Positions 13,932 through 26,570 of a stretch of 64,000 nt of DNA are shown one piece after another. Position numbers and translations under genes: made by a program. The first letter of the stretch is position 1, and each line of letters begins with the position of its first letter. Source of the DNA: Hofstenia miamia (taxonomy: Eukaryota > Xenacoelomorpha > Acoela). Below the pieces are notes generated by a model, which was not told the origin of the DNA, ran no database searches, and was given only the letters and a program-made list of their open reading frames with translations. Where the stretch lies: NCBI GenBank assembly GCA_004352715.1, contig SCFE01000076.1, positions 756,658 to 820,657 of the forward strand, written 5' to 3'.

Positions 13932-14186
13932 TTGTTTGCTGGAATTGAAGGTGACGAACGTTTAATGAACTTCGTATCAGCTTCTTGGAACAAGAAGTAT
14001 TTGTTGGTGGATTGGGACTCTAATATCTTTCCTAAAGATGATATCAATGACGTGCTTCGGATTTGTATTGCAACCAATCGGCGAGTACCAGAGTACAACA
14101 AACGCGATCCTTTCTATCAGTTTGAAGAAAACAAGGAACCTTATATCATTAAGGAGTGGAATATGATGAATCCTTCCAATTTCTAG
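13932..14186 (+). CDS. Unidentified terminal exon or coding fragment (84 codons plus stop)
   Basis: An open frame follows a good acceptor (ATTTATTGTTTAG|TTGTTTGC at 13930-13931) and ends at TAG 14184-14186. The peptide is non-repetitive and protein-like, with LLVDWDSNIFPKDDINDVLR, CIATNRRVPEYN and DPFYQFEENKEPYIIKEW; it has no membrane segment. No upstream partner exon was found on the same strand in the preceding 5 kb, and a poly(A)-type AATAAA occurs near 14694. It may be the last exon of a long-intron gene, or a retained fragment of a transposon or pseudogene. I do not recognise the family. Confidence 0.5.
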   Translation: MFAGIEGDERLMNFVSASWNKKYLLVDWDSNIFPKDDINDVLRICIATNRRVPEYNKRDPFYQFEENKEPYIIKEWNMMNPSNF

Positions 14187-16656
14187 CTAACTTGAACTTC
14201 CTTGTTTTATAATTGAATCGAAATAGTGTTAGTCTAATATATGCAAGTAGTTTTTTTATAAAACACCTAACTTTCATCTCTCAATTTAATCATATTTATA
14301 AATTATTCTTGTCTACCAAATACTTTATATTTCCATATTTTCAACAATCTATAAATATGGAATTCTTATCCAAACTGACGCAGTTAATGTGACAGTTGAT
14401 TTGGAAATATAATGCAAATTCTTACTGAAAACTTTTTCCTGTGTCTAAACAGATAAAAAAACTGGTCGAAATAGCCTAAAATTTATTTGTCAGGAAGGTG
14501 GTGAGGTGAATCAAAAAACACTCTTGCACTACCAAATGTTCTGCATTCAAAAATATAAAGGCCTTGACATTATAAAATTTAAAAGTATACTATTTTTTCA
14601 AAACCTATTTCCATGTCTATACCCACTGAGGGTCTGTTGTTGTAATAATAATAAGTGTCAGCATTTTTGGAGACTAAGTTGCCACTAAATTAAAATAAAT
14701 GTATTTATTCCCTTAGTAGTGCAAGGTGCTAAATTTAAGTTGCAGCTTATCACTTAGAAGGCCCTTGCTAATAATTCACCAATACTTCATATGAAAGCTG
14801 ATGAAAGAAAATTTTAAGCAAGGTGGAATTTCCTCATTTCGTTTGGACTAAATTTTCAATTTTTCAATTTCATTTGGGTGTAAATAAGGCGTCTCCTATT
14901 TATTACAATTTTATTTCAAATTGCCATATTTTTCAATGTTTCAGAAGCGTATAGTGGTTTTTTCCTCGCTAAATTTGTGTCTCAAGAAATATTTTAATAA
15001 AATTTGAACAAAAACGCCTAGAATGGACCTGCTGCTAAATCTCAACGCACTGTCAGTGTGCTATTGCATTGAGTGGACAGTGTAAGTTCCATTTCATGAA
15101 AAAAAATTTCAAATATTTAAATAATTTTAATGTTCCAATTCTAGAAATCGGAATATGCTTATTTTCACTAATTATTCAGTCGCATATTGCTTAATTATTC
15201 AAAAATAGTTATTAATATTCACAAAATTATATATTTTTCAGACTGGAATTTTGTCAGACATTCGCCGGAATGTCAACAAAAGATAACATGGGATAACTTC
15301 TACTGTCTGAATTGCATCAAAATGTAGAAAGGAGACAATGACTTTAAATATAATTGAACGTAATACAATTATTAAAAATGTTTGCCCTCAGCATAGATGG
15401 AAATGTCTTTAATGGGGTTAAGTATTCTCGTTAATTACAAAAAGAAATTATTTATTTTTTTCTGTTCTATTTGGGAGTTAATAATCGAAATTGTCTGACA
15501 TTAGAATTATGTATTTTTGTATACTATGTTAATGTTATGGATTGGATTGTTTCACTATATGCAAACAAGAAACTCTTTAAATTCGGAAAACAGACATGAC
15601 TAGTTCTATATTTAGGAAATGAAAAAGTTATTTAAGTGAAGTTGAGAACAACCAAAATACGACAAATTAATTACAATTGCATTTTTCCAAGAAGACAAAC
15701 AATTTTGTGCAACATTGAAATGTATGCTTTCATAAAAATAGTACTTTTGTTCTTGTCAATAACCAAGTAATTGCAAAAAGTAGGCTGCACAAATTTTCCT
15801 TATTGAAGCAATTATTTCGAGAGGTCTTGTTTTTGATTAGCCTCTACATATACATGTACAAAAGACATGTAGCATCAAGTTCATAAATGGTTTCAGATAT
15901 TGCACACAAAGATAAGCATCCTTGGCTTCAATCCGTGAAACTCAAAGTTTCGAAGTTAGTATAAAATATACATAGAATAATTTTAAAGTTAAACCGAAAC
16001 TATTACCAACACAAATTATTCAATAATTTGTAGTGAGTTACTGAATTTTATGTTTGCAGTTGCTGCATAACATACATTTAATATGGATCATAAATATACT
16101 AAATTCAGTGTAAAGATAAGCAGTTCTGGGTTATCACAAAAAACTTTTCTCCGAATTTAGCAGACATTCTCGTATATGTAAAAAACTGATGTAAGAAATA
16201 TAATTTGTAATTAATACATGTTGAAATTAATAAGTAAAATCCCTCCGTCTTTAAAAATATAAATATTTGATAAAAGGAAATTTTTGTTTATGAGAGAAAA
16301 AGATGCTTGAGCAGTGTGCTATTAAATAAATTATAAATTTGGTTATGCCGTTCTTAGATGCTATTAATATTAAATGAAAGGAATGTATGAAATGGCTATA
16401 CCTGAATGTTATAAGAAACAATTTCACCAGAGAAATGATTGAGGAATAAATTGTACTTCAATATGTTTATCACGTTTTTCAAATTGAAAACGATTCAGTC
16501 TTTTGCATACTTTATTCTAAATTTTGACACCTAGATCAGAGTATTTTTTTCATGGTTTTCTATCTAATTATACATAAAATAACTAGCTTAAAATTGATAT
16601 TGAACAATGTTAAAGCTCAATTTTGAATATGTAATTTTTCTTCAATGAGAGGGTTT
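14187..16656. other. AT-rich sequence downstream of the orphan exon
   Basis: Contains a possible AATAAA at about 14694; otherwise nothing recognised. Confidence 0.55.
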
Positions 16657-16664
16657 GGTTGTAT

Positions 16665-17314
16665 CAGGAATCGTTAGATTTTAATGGCGATTAATCGTAT
16701 GAAAAAATATTTGGCGATAGATTAATCGTAATCGCTCCTACCAGGCGATTAATAATCACGATTAATTGTCGATTCATCTAATTCTGATTAAAAATATTCA
16801 AAATAAAATATATCAATTGAAAGATATTCAAAATAGAAGATACCAACTATTATTGTTATTTGAGATTATTTCCTGAAGTCATTTTAATGCACTTGAGTTT
16901 GTTAGCGTCAATAAATATTTGGATCTCTAAGTTGAGGGGTAATCAGATAGAGCGCAACCAGCTTTGCTGAACATTCTCTCAACCTAATTAGAAGTTGTCG
17001 TGATAAAATGGAGAATCCTTATATATAGAATTACGCGACATCCGACACTTCCTAATCATCACGCTCTTTTTCTATGTCCGGTGTTAAAGTTTTCTTTTGT
17101 AAAACATATGACACATTAATAGTGGCCATAGATAAGATCAAACCGAAAATGACAACAAGTAACTGAATGCATAAACATCAAATTAATTTGAATAATCTAG
17201 ATTAATCGAGCACGCTGTTTACGATTAATCTAATCTACTTGAACAGCACGATAGATTAATACATCCGATTAGTCTCGATTAATCGCGTTGACGATTAATC
17301 ATGTTGGATCCCTG
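16665..17314. mobile_element. 650-bp non-autonomous hAT-type element with GATTAATCG subterminal repeats
   Basis: The left end CAGGAATC and the reverse complement of the right end CAGGGATC form short terminal inverted repeats. Flanks GGTTGTAT (16657-16664) and TGTTGTAT (17315-17322) match at 7 of 8 bases, an 8-bp target duplication. Both arms carry many copies, in both orientations, of GATTAATCG or close variants, as expected for subterminal transposase-binding repeats of hAT elements. No transposase reading frame is present. Confidence 0.75.
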
Positions 17315-17322
17315 TGTTGTAT

Positions 17323-20300
17323 GTTGCCTGTGCATGTTTAAAATACTGAATGGATTGTAACCAAACTTTACTTACTCCTTATCTCCAGGGATTGGAATAA
17401 GAAAGATCACTGGGGAGGAAGTTTCAATGCTATGGTTTTTTAATTAGAGACTCCAAAATTTACTTAAATTTTCTAGGTAAGGAACGGAGGAACTCTTAGA
17501 GGACAACTATGTGACTTATTAAATGGTCGGTGGGCATTCCCAGCAAACCCGGCAAACTCTGGGTTCTACATATTACAATAATATAAATCCATTATTAAGA
17601 GTCCGTATCTGTTATGAGCAGACAAACCAACATATTTAATCATTTATGTATAAGGGAAACTAATATTTTTTTGTGCATATCTACTTCGCAAAGCAACTAA
17701 AAAATTCATCTGATGTTACTTCAACAATTAATATAATTTTATATGTTGTTCGTTTAAACAGATGTGAAGCATTAAGAAAACCATATTTTTTACAGTTTTT
17801 GAATAGTTTCCATCATGTAATATACCAAAAAATTTAATCTCACTTTTTAATATGTTTGTGTCGTTTACGTGCAATGTGGTTTTGAAATGATAAGCATCGC
17901 AAACAAAGACACTTATATTGAAAAAATAAAACGCCATCTACTGCTAAAATAGAAAAATTCGGAAACAAAAGTCACATATCCAACTAAAAACAACATAAAA
18001 ATATAAATGTTTCAGTTTAAAAGTCTTTCATTATTATAATTATTTCATAAATATTTATGCAATTAATTACCAATAATAGGCCTAAGATAGTATTAGAAAA
18101 AGGAATTAATCAAATATGAAGGAAAATTAGGATTATATGTAGGAACAATATTTTATCAGCAATAAACTGTATCATAATTTGAAATCAAACTATTCAAATA
18201 GCTTATGTAGTCAATATTTTTCTACTTGAGTGTCCGTGCCCCAAATAACCACAAATTTATAGCACTCATGTCTAGGAAACCATAGGGCCCTCTGTGCATA
18301 TTTTCTAAAGAAAAAATTAGGAATGTGTTTATTTAAAAAATGAAAAAGATTTTCCCAAAACTTAATAATTTCTTATAACTGTTTAATGATTTGACTCTTA
18401 CCTAATTAAAACTACTCAGAAAGCAGCATAACAATGTGCTTCAGACGTTCAACCTCTGAGAGCATTTTAACTGTAATATTTAAAAAGTTGCAATTATCAA
18501 TCACTTTATCACAGTTGATGAAGAAAGCACAAAACACATTCCTCTCAAAGTTTATTGCCACTCCATTAGACCCAAATGATTACGCTACCTCAAGTTAAAT
18601 TAAATGCTCTGACTGTGCACTTAACGCTGATAAAGTTATTTTCAAAGGACAATTACTATATGATGATAGAGAAAGGAGCTAGGCAAATCAATACTATTAT
18701 GTGACTACTTCAAGAAATGATACTCAATTAAAACCATTTATTTTTTCTACAATTAAAAGAAAAAAATTCTAAAAGGATCACACTATATTTATAAGCAATA
18801 CATGTATCACTCAGCTTGGAGGAGTCAATGAACATCATAAGACAATAATTTCTTTTATATTTTGAAGTGAAATTTTGATTAGGGTGATGTCTATATAAGG
18901 AAAATTCCTGGTTAATGTTGATTAGATATAGATTTTAGTCAATCGCAATTTCTCTAATCCCCTAATTTGCAACTAAATAAAAAACTTAAATAATTTAGAC
19001 AAAGCCGATCTTCTCTGCAAATGTAAAAATAATAATTGTCAATATTTCATTTGCAACTTTTCCAATAGCTCTAACTTTTTCCAATGATCATTCGGTTTTC
19101 CAGTGTACCTCTTGCCGTGACGTGAAATATCAATATCTTTGGGTTCAACTGCATTGGAATTGAACGGAAAAACCATTCATCTTTTAAACTGCAATTAATC
19201 ACAAACTAAAAATTTTGCTCAAATATATGAGAATTGAATTTTTTGCATCATTTAAAAAATGTTAAAGACACGAACAAGGAAACTAATAACACACATGAAC
19301 ATCTAGATACATTGATGCAATTTGTAAATATTACGTTATTTAGAATTTATCTGACAATTACATATATATTATTCAATTTTTAGGATTAATTGAGTTTATA
19401 GAAATTTAAAAAAACATTTTGCTATCGTTCATCTAATAATAGTTTCTTTTATAAATATACAGTATATGGTACTGGTACCAGCAGCTTGTTCTTCACGATT
19501 AAACTTTTTTTATTAAATTTACACTATTGTCAAATTCAAACACTTTTTTAATTTAAATATGTAACTGTATTATTCTTCTGTTGTTTCCTTTAGATAAGCT
19601 GTATTCCATTAACTTCGTAACAATTCAATAGACATCAAGATGATTACGTACATCAGCATTAATTACCTCTAATCAACGCTTAATTGCATAGTAATATCTT
19701 TTAATAAAATAGTGCATATTTAGAGAAAAGTTTTTTAAATTGACGATTGTCAAATTGAGCGAAATATATCTCTTTTAGTCTAATATTTTTTTTAAAATTC
19801 AATAGATGGCGTTGAACTTTACTTGGTTTCTTGTATAAATTTTTTAGATAGTTAATATAGGTGAATTGCATACAAAAAGTGGCTAAGATCTTGGTTTACA
19901 TCTTCACTTACTTAGTTCGTGACAATTTATAGTTATGTAGAAAGACTTTAATCATTCAACTATTCGAAAATATTATGTTTTAACCTACATATATCAAGTT
20001 CCAAGTTTACAAAATCAAAATTACAAAATAAAATATTTAAGAAATCACCCCATTTACAATTTTTTTCAAAAAAGAACGAAATTAGAGACCTATAATTGTA
20101 TTTCTCTAGTTGATGCAATTTACCACTGTGATTCTTGGGTCATGACAAAAAAAACTGCTCGCCTTGAGATGCAGAGGAAGAGCCGGCGACGTCCTTTCGT
20201 CCTTTATCTGATGTTTTTTTTAGATTTTTTTATATTTGTAAATCTACTGTTAATCATATGTTAAAGAAATCAATTTTGGCCCCATAAATTCATTTATTCC

Positions 20301-22219
20301 CCCATTTCTATTGGATGAATGCAGCGCCCAACAAAGTGAATTCGAAGAAAATATGCTATCAATATTTCAAAACAATCCAACATTTTTGCGACTACTTTCA
20401 TTCTCAGGTGATGCAACCCTTTATTTAAGCAGAAAAATGTAAATTATTTGAATGAAAATAATCCCCTTAAGAAAGAGAATAACCCAGGAAACAGTCAATC
20501 AGTATTGGTTTGGGCTAGCATATTTTTGTGCTGTATAATACATGCATATTTTCGAAAGACCTATTATTGGTGACCGATACAATTCTATTTAGTGGAAAAA
20601 ACTATTCCACGCTTCAGTGCATATCAAGCTATTCAAGTTCAAGAAACATTGAACATATATCTTGAAGGCCGATTCATAGGAAGACGTGTTTCAATGAGGT
20701 AGCCAGTGGGGTTACCAGACTTTGCTCCGTGAGACTATTAGCTCTGGAGATATCCGCTTTAAAAAATATATAAGCATGATGGCATTTTTCTATCAGTAAA
20801 GCAACTGACAGAAAGAATCCAACAAGAACACAACGATATTTTCCTTCACATGTTCTGAAAAAACCTATCATGCAGCTATAAGAGTAATGAGTAGTCTATA
20901 AAGAAAGGCAATTAATATCTAGATTTGAAGCCATTTGATGGTCATTGTACCATAATTGGTTTATGATAATTGATAAGGATTGCTTGTTGCAGGATATTCT
21001 TATATTGGCATAACAGAAGGCGATAACTAAGTATCACCTTTAAGCTACAAACAATACTTTTTCTGAATACCTTTAAATTCCTTCTAAGAAGCACGTCCAT
21101 GAGAAGCAAACTTAACTGTTTTAAACAGTTTTTCTACATCGCAAATGTGAACGATATATTTACAACCTCAAGCATCATTTTGCCATAAAAGCATAATCTT
21201 TAAGATAATCACAATTCAACCTCAAAATGAAGCTACTTTACTTATCAGTTGATTAGAAGGTAGTGTCAGATTACTACCGATTTTGGAACTGTTTTACTTA
21301 TAGAAAGATCTCGCTTTTGGCATTTGTGAAATTCAAGCCTGAAGGTATTTTCTAACCCTATCATTGTTTTATTTTGAATAATATTTTAGTTACTTTATCA
21401 TACAATCGAATGACTTTATTTTTGGAGGGCAGAACTTTCATAGCAGCATCCTGCCTTCTTGGTCAGTAAAACGAATGATCTATGAATTTAGGGAGAATGA
21501 ATAAACTGCTATGATCAGCATTTTTAGTTGTGCGAAAACCGCTGCTCTCTAATGCTTTGACTTGTCAGAATGTATTTATGTCTATGCTTATATTGACATG
21601 TATATATGAAAGTTTTTTAGCTTATTTACATCTCCTGTAATGATCATACAGCATCTAAGACAACGCGATTGAAATATATGACAAAAATATGATTTCTGAA
21701 TAACGACTCAGGATATCCCAAGAAAGGTGTCTCCATGTACATATATATGATGAAGCTGTAAGCAAATCAAAACTTGCTAGATGTAAAAAATTTTTTACTG
21801 ATGTATGAAACCATATACATTTTTGAATATAGTTACTTACAAAATCAACTTATATGATCTTATATTTATGGATTTTTATGCAAAAAAATTGTTCTAAACT
21901 ATAAACTTACTGAGAGAATGCTGAAAATAGAATTTTTGAGGAAGATCAGCACTGAAATCAAATCTTTTGGAAGGAAGACATTTACTGGTCTTTGAAATGA
22001 AATGAAATGAAATATCGATATTTAGAGTTGCTTTATACAATATAAAAATACTGTTTACAACTCTAAATAGCGTCAAAAATAGAAACAAAGGAACAAAAAA
22101 ACACATACAAAAACAATATTTACAAAAATAATTACAATTGCTAGTTTGGGCTATGGAGAATTTTGGTTAGATGCAGTCTATTGAATAATAACTATTATAA
22201 AATTTAAAACCTCGCCATT
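17323..22219. other. AT-rich sequence, nothing recognised
   Basis: Only short AT-biased frames; no gene, RNA or clear mobile element could be supported. Confidence 0.55.
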
Positions 22220-23310
22220 TGTATTTAAGCTTTTCCTTTGTATAAATACAGAAGTATTGTTTAATTTCGTTTTTGAATACTCTTAATATATATATTCGCT
22301 TTATAGATTTAGGTAAATTATTCCATATATTTATTGATGTGTTGAAAAACGAATTTTCCTTATTTTTAGGGTTATGTGATTAGGTCTAAGCAATATTTTA
22401 GAGGATAGAAAGTTAGATTTGTGGTATGGAATAAAATTATTAAATATTTCAAAGAAAGTAGTTAATGTTTTTATAAATAATGCATTGTGGATTTAGAAAA
22501 GTTTTGTGAATTTCTTGATTTCTGTATTTCTGTTATATAAATGATTAACTGCTATTTTTATTGCCCATTTTATTTGCACATTGAATTTATTCAAAAGTTG
22601 TTGATTTATGTCTGTATACAGTATGTTTCCATAATTAAAGTGACTTAGTATTAATGTGTAAATTTATTGAATTTTTGCTGTGGTTGAAAGCTGTTGTGAT
22701 ACAATGCTAAGAGCTTTAATTGAAATAGCCATTTTCTTAATAACACTAATTATTTGTTTTGTAAAATTAAGTTGAGAATCAAAAATGGTACCTAAATATT
22801 TAAAAGAATTAATTTGTTCTATGTATGTGTCATTAAATTTCAATTTAAATTGTGGACTATTTATGGAATTATTGTTAGATTTAGGTTTAATTAAGCAAAA
22901 TGGAGTTTTAGATGAGTTTATTCTTAGTTTTAGTGAAGCAAAATATTGTGCAAGAAGAGTGTAATTTTCTTTGAGAACTTTTATATCAATTTCAGGGACT
23001 TTTGTGAACTAATAGCGTAGTATCATCAGCATATTGTACAACATTACATGTGGTATGATTGCTCAAATCATTTACATACACATTGAATAGTAACGTTCCC
23101 AAAAATCCAGTCAGAGAGAATTCCATTTAGTTGCTTATGATTATGAAGATAGCTGCTTATTAGGTCAGCACTTTTGCCTATGAAGCCTAGAATTTTTATA
23201 TTTTTTAATTAATATGTGGTGGTCGATAGAGTCAAATGCTTTTGATAAATCTAGGTATGCAACTGCTGAACACTCATCAATATTTATGCTACCCAATTTT
23301 GGGTAGCTGT
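22220..23310 (-). pseudogene. Non-LTR retrotransposon reverse transcriptase fragment, decayed
   Basis: Minus-strand motifs in order: VAYLDLSKAFDSIDHH (RT block with the first catalytic Asp, about 23210-23265), GTLLFNVYVNDL (about 23080-23100), VQYADDTTLLV (the YADD catalytic box, about 23015-23040), FKYLGTIFDSQLNF (about 22785-22810) and a C-terminal LPKSIKRIYILRVFKNEI (about 22260-22330). Several frameshifts and stops separate them, and a deletion has removed the sequence just before GTLLF. The block order fits a jockey/CR1/L2-like ORF2. Dead copy. Confidence 0.8.
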
Positions 23311-23399
23311 TAACAAGGCATCATTTTTGGAAATATATTAAAGAAAACCATATTGATTTTGAGAGTGCAGATTATTTTTACATAAATGCTCTTTAATTT

Positions 23400-23660
23400 G
23401 GTCGAGGTTCTGAGTTCAAAAATTCTGTGGAACTGGAGCCAAAAATAAAGGATCTGGGACCACGGATTCAGGATATTACTCATAATTTTTGCAAATTTTT
23501 GTCAAAATAGATGCTACACAGACGGACCAATGGTAAAATAGGACTAGAAAATGTCATGAAACTGGGATGGTACGGGAGCATATACAATGGGACTAAGTGG
23601 AATTGGGACCAATAATTTTCTGATCCCGCAGAAGCCTAGCAGTGACACTGTTTTGCAATT
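23400..23660. repeat. Low-complexity GGGAC/GGAAC-rich tract
   Basis: Degenerate repetition of short units such as AACTGGAGCC, GGATCTGGGACC, GAATTGGGACC. A similar style recurs at 48630-48690 and 63850-64000, where TGGAATTGGGA is also present. Possibly a degenerate satellite-like or transposon-derived sequence; not resolved. Confidence 0.35.
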
Positions 23661-26150
23661 TGAATATTAGAAAAAAAAATTATATAAAGTTGAAAATATT
23701 GCAGAGCTATTTTTCGATTGTTTATTGTGTTTATTAATAGATATATTTATCTTTGAGTAGGCATAATTTACCAATGTTAGCTAAAAATAACTTTAAAATG
23801 TTAAGTAATGATTTCCATTGCCCCAATGTCGATTTTATCGAATTGTGTGAAATATATATAGTATAGGATTTTGTGTGAGATCTCAAAACATTTTAATATA
23901 AATCACATGAAATTTGTCATGCTTATAGAGCATATGTATTTGTAGGCGCCCTACCCATTTTAAATAAGTATCTTCCAAAATACTTAAGTTATAGCCATTA
24001 AAATATTTCTTAGCTCTGTGAAAATTCTCCTAAGAAATATGAAGATATCAAGTTATGATTATGAAAATGGTAGTGCTCCTAGACACTAGTATAAGGAATG
24101 GAAAGAAGAAAGCTTTATGAAGATATGTCATGGCTCCAGAGATATTTTGAAAAATGCATAAATTCCAGAGCAATACTGAAATTTGTTGCCATGGTTATGA
24201 TGAAATTTGATATTTTGATTTTAATAAGCGTTTTTGGTGTTCAAACACCGAATTGCATGAAATGGTTGGATGCTCTTGAAAGTTGAAGATAGAAAATTCG
24301 GGAAATAACCAAGGAGGCCCTCCTAAGAAACTTGATTATTTGATTACAAATTTCCACTGCACACACTTGCAGATGTTTCAAAATTGTATAACTCAATCAT
24401 TTACCTAGAACAACAAATTTTGAGAAAATCTACATTTGCTAAAGTAAATTAAAAATTCTTTTTCGTCTCCAATTTGATTTAAAATATTGTTGTCTTTTGA
24501 TGAACCTTTCAAAAATACACTACTGAATGTAATGGCATCATAATCTTTGCTAGCATCCATAAAATCTGCTGTGTCATTTAAATTTAAACATGAATCGTTA
24601 TATTCTGTTTGAATCGATATTTAATAATAATAATAATAATATTAATTTATAAAAAGAAAAATGAATATAGTTCATTACAAAATTTCATCAAATTTTTAAT
24701 GAGTTTTCAAAACTGCTCATGAACGGTATAAATTGTCTTTTTCGCAGCTGAGTACGTATTTTTTCTAATCTAAATTAGCCTGATAAGTTATGGTGTCCGG
24801 AAAACATATATCATGAACTAAGTAGGGGTTACGTATCAATTTTTTAAATTTATTTTACTCAAATTAATTGTAAGTTTGCCTTAGTATAAAACTATACCAA
24901 TGAAATCAAATTTTGGAGGAAAGCTTTGCAGGGAATTTTTCGTACTATAGTAGTGCTGTTAGAATTCAATAATATTATTTAACATAGCAGAAATATTAAT
25001 TATGTTTCACCTCCAACATGATTTGATGATGCAGCTGTCGATTGTCAGTAGTGGAGAAAGGAAAGCGAGTTGCAAAATCCTATTTCTGATAAAGGCCTGA
25101 TCAGCAACCATGGACCAAGTTATATGAATGAAGAGACTGGTCCTACATATTTCTTAAAATTATGAATGAAAAAAACAACACACGTATGAAAGCCACATAA
25201 CTTGCAAACTTGTTTGAATATGATAAAATATTAATATACCTATTGGTGATGTGTACATAAGTGACTAAAACTTTGGCATCTTAAGACTTAATATAGCAAT
25301 TTTGTAAATTTCTGGCCATATCGCTGTAAACTACAATAAACTATGTAGGATGCCTTAGTTAGCAAAGGCAGAACTAAAATAGAAGTCTTTCCTTAGCTCT
25401 AAATACTGCCATAAATTGATAACATTTTGTCTAATGGTGATGAAATGATTTGCAAGGAATAGAACCACTATTCTATTGATTCTAGGATTTTGGACAAACT
25501 CCTTTTTAAATATTGGTAATTAAAGATAATTGCAAAATTATTAATGAACTTTGATCGAGACAAATTGATTAATTTTCAAAACATTGCACCTGACTATTTC
25601 AAGAGTGGAATATGCATATGTGTGTATATGGTGTGTAAGAAACTTAAATTGTTTAATGAGTATGTTTTGTTCAAGCAAGATATGCATTTACAATCCTAAA
25701 AGTAGGTACGCTATAGTACAACACAAAACAATTTGTAAGATTTGTTATTTAAATAAATTGAAATGAAAAACAAGAACTGAAATTTACTTAGATGGAATTT
25801 CCATATACTGTCTATATTTTCCCAATTGACAATGTTGTATAAAATGATTAGTTCAAATAAAATCATTAGAAAACTATCTTAAGTATGCAAAATAGTGCCA
25901 ATTACAAAATACAATTAAAGATAACATGCAAAAAGTGGAAATGGAACACTATTTTTTGTAATAAAACCAGTATAAGTAAAAATGGCAATCACAAAAGTAG
26001 CCCTACAGGTGGAAACCAGCACAAAATTTGTCTCAATAAATTTAAGAGGTTAAATCAGTTATGAAAAATATATTAGTAATAAATCAGGTACATTTTCGTT
26101 ACATGGAGATACATGTGTAAGTGGATAAACTAAGCATTAAAAATAATTAT
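23661..26150. other. 3' flank of copy A, nothing firm
   Basis: A short (TAA)n run lies near 24622-24642. The 3' UTR and poly(A) site of copy A should lie just left of 26151 but no clear signal was picked out. Confidence 0.5.
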
Positions 26151-26570
26151 TCAAAGTTTATCTTCAACATTTCCTTCCTTTGCAAAACTTGGTTTATATG
26201 AAAATTCAGTGTCCCACCAAAACATATCTTTTGCTTGAAAAAGCAGTGAAGGATCAATGGTCTTCTTTGTGGAAAAAATCAGACTCATTAAAGTTCCTAC
26301 AATCACTACTGTAGAGCTTCCTATTAGACTGTACCACATATATGAAATGCTAAACACTGTTTGAGCAATGTATGGACGTGTATCGGGTTCAGGTGGTTCA
26401 GCAATGTGCGCGGCCATATTGTCCCTCAACTTTTTGTAGATCTCTTCGTTTGTAGATGGCATTGTAAAATTGGGATTTGTGCAATCCGTGAAGCGTGCCA
26501 GTTGCTGACTAGCTGGAGGTTTATAAATCTGAGCTCCTATGCCAATGAACAAAGTTAGGGATAAACCAAC
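26151..26570 (-). CDS. Copy A terminal coding exon 6 (residues 447-585; TM12-TM13, C-terminus)
   Basis: Acceptor TATTTTTTAG|GTTGG; open to a TGA at 26153-26151. It encodes TM12 (VGLSLTLFIGIGAQIY), a large loop with one N-glycosylation sequon (NFT), and TM13 (SLIGSSTVVIVGTLMSLIF), then a cytoplasmic tail with DPSLLFQAKDMFWWD and the end EDKL. The tail is three residues shorter than in copy B and lacks the Thr at position -2 that copy B has. Confidence 0.93.
   Translation of the reverse strand, partial: VGLSLTLFIGIGAQIYKPPASQQLARFTDCTNPNFTMPSTNEEIYKKLRDNMAAHIAEPPEPDTRPYIAQTVFSISYMWYSLIGSSTVVIVGTLMSLIFSTKKTIDPSLLFQAKDMFWWDTEFSYKPSFAKEGNVEDKL

Noticed and set aside
26361-26558. Plus-strand frame opposite exon 6 of copy A
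   Set aside because: Shadow of the real minus-strand exon.
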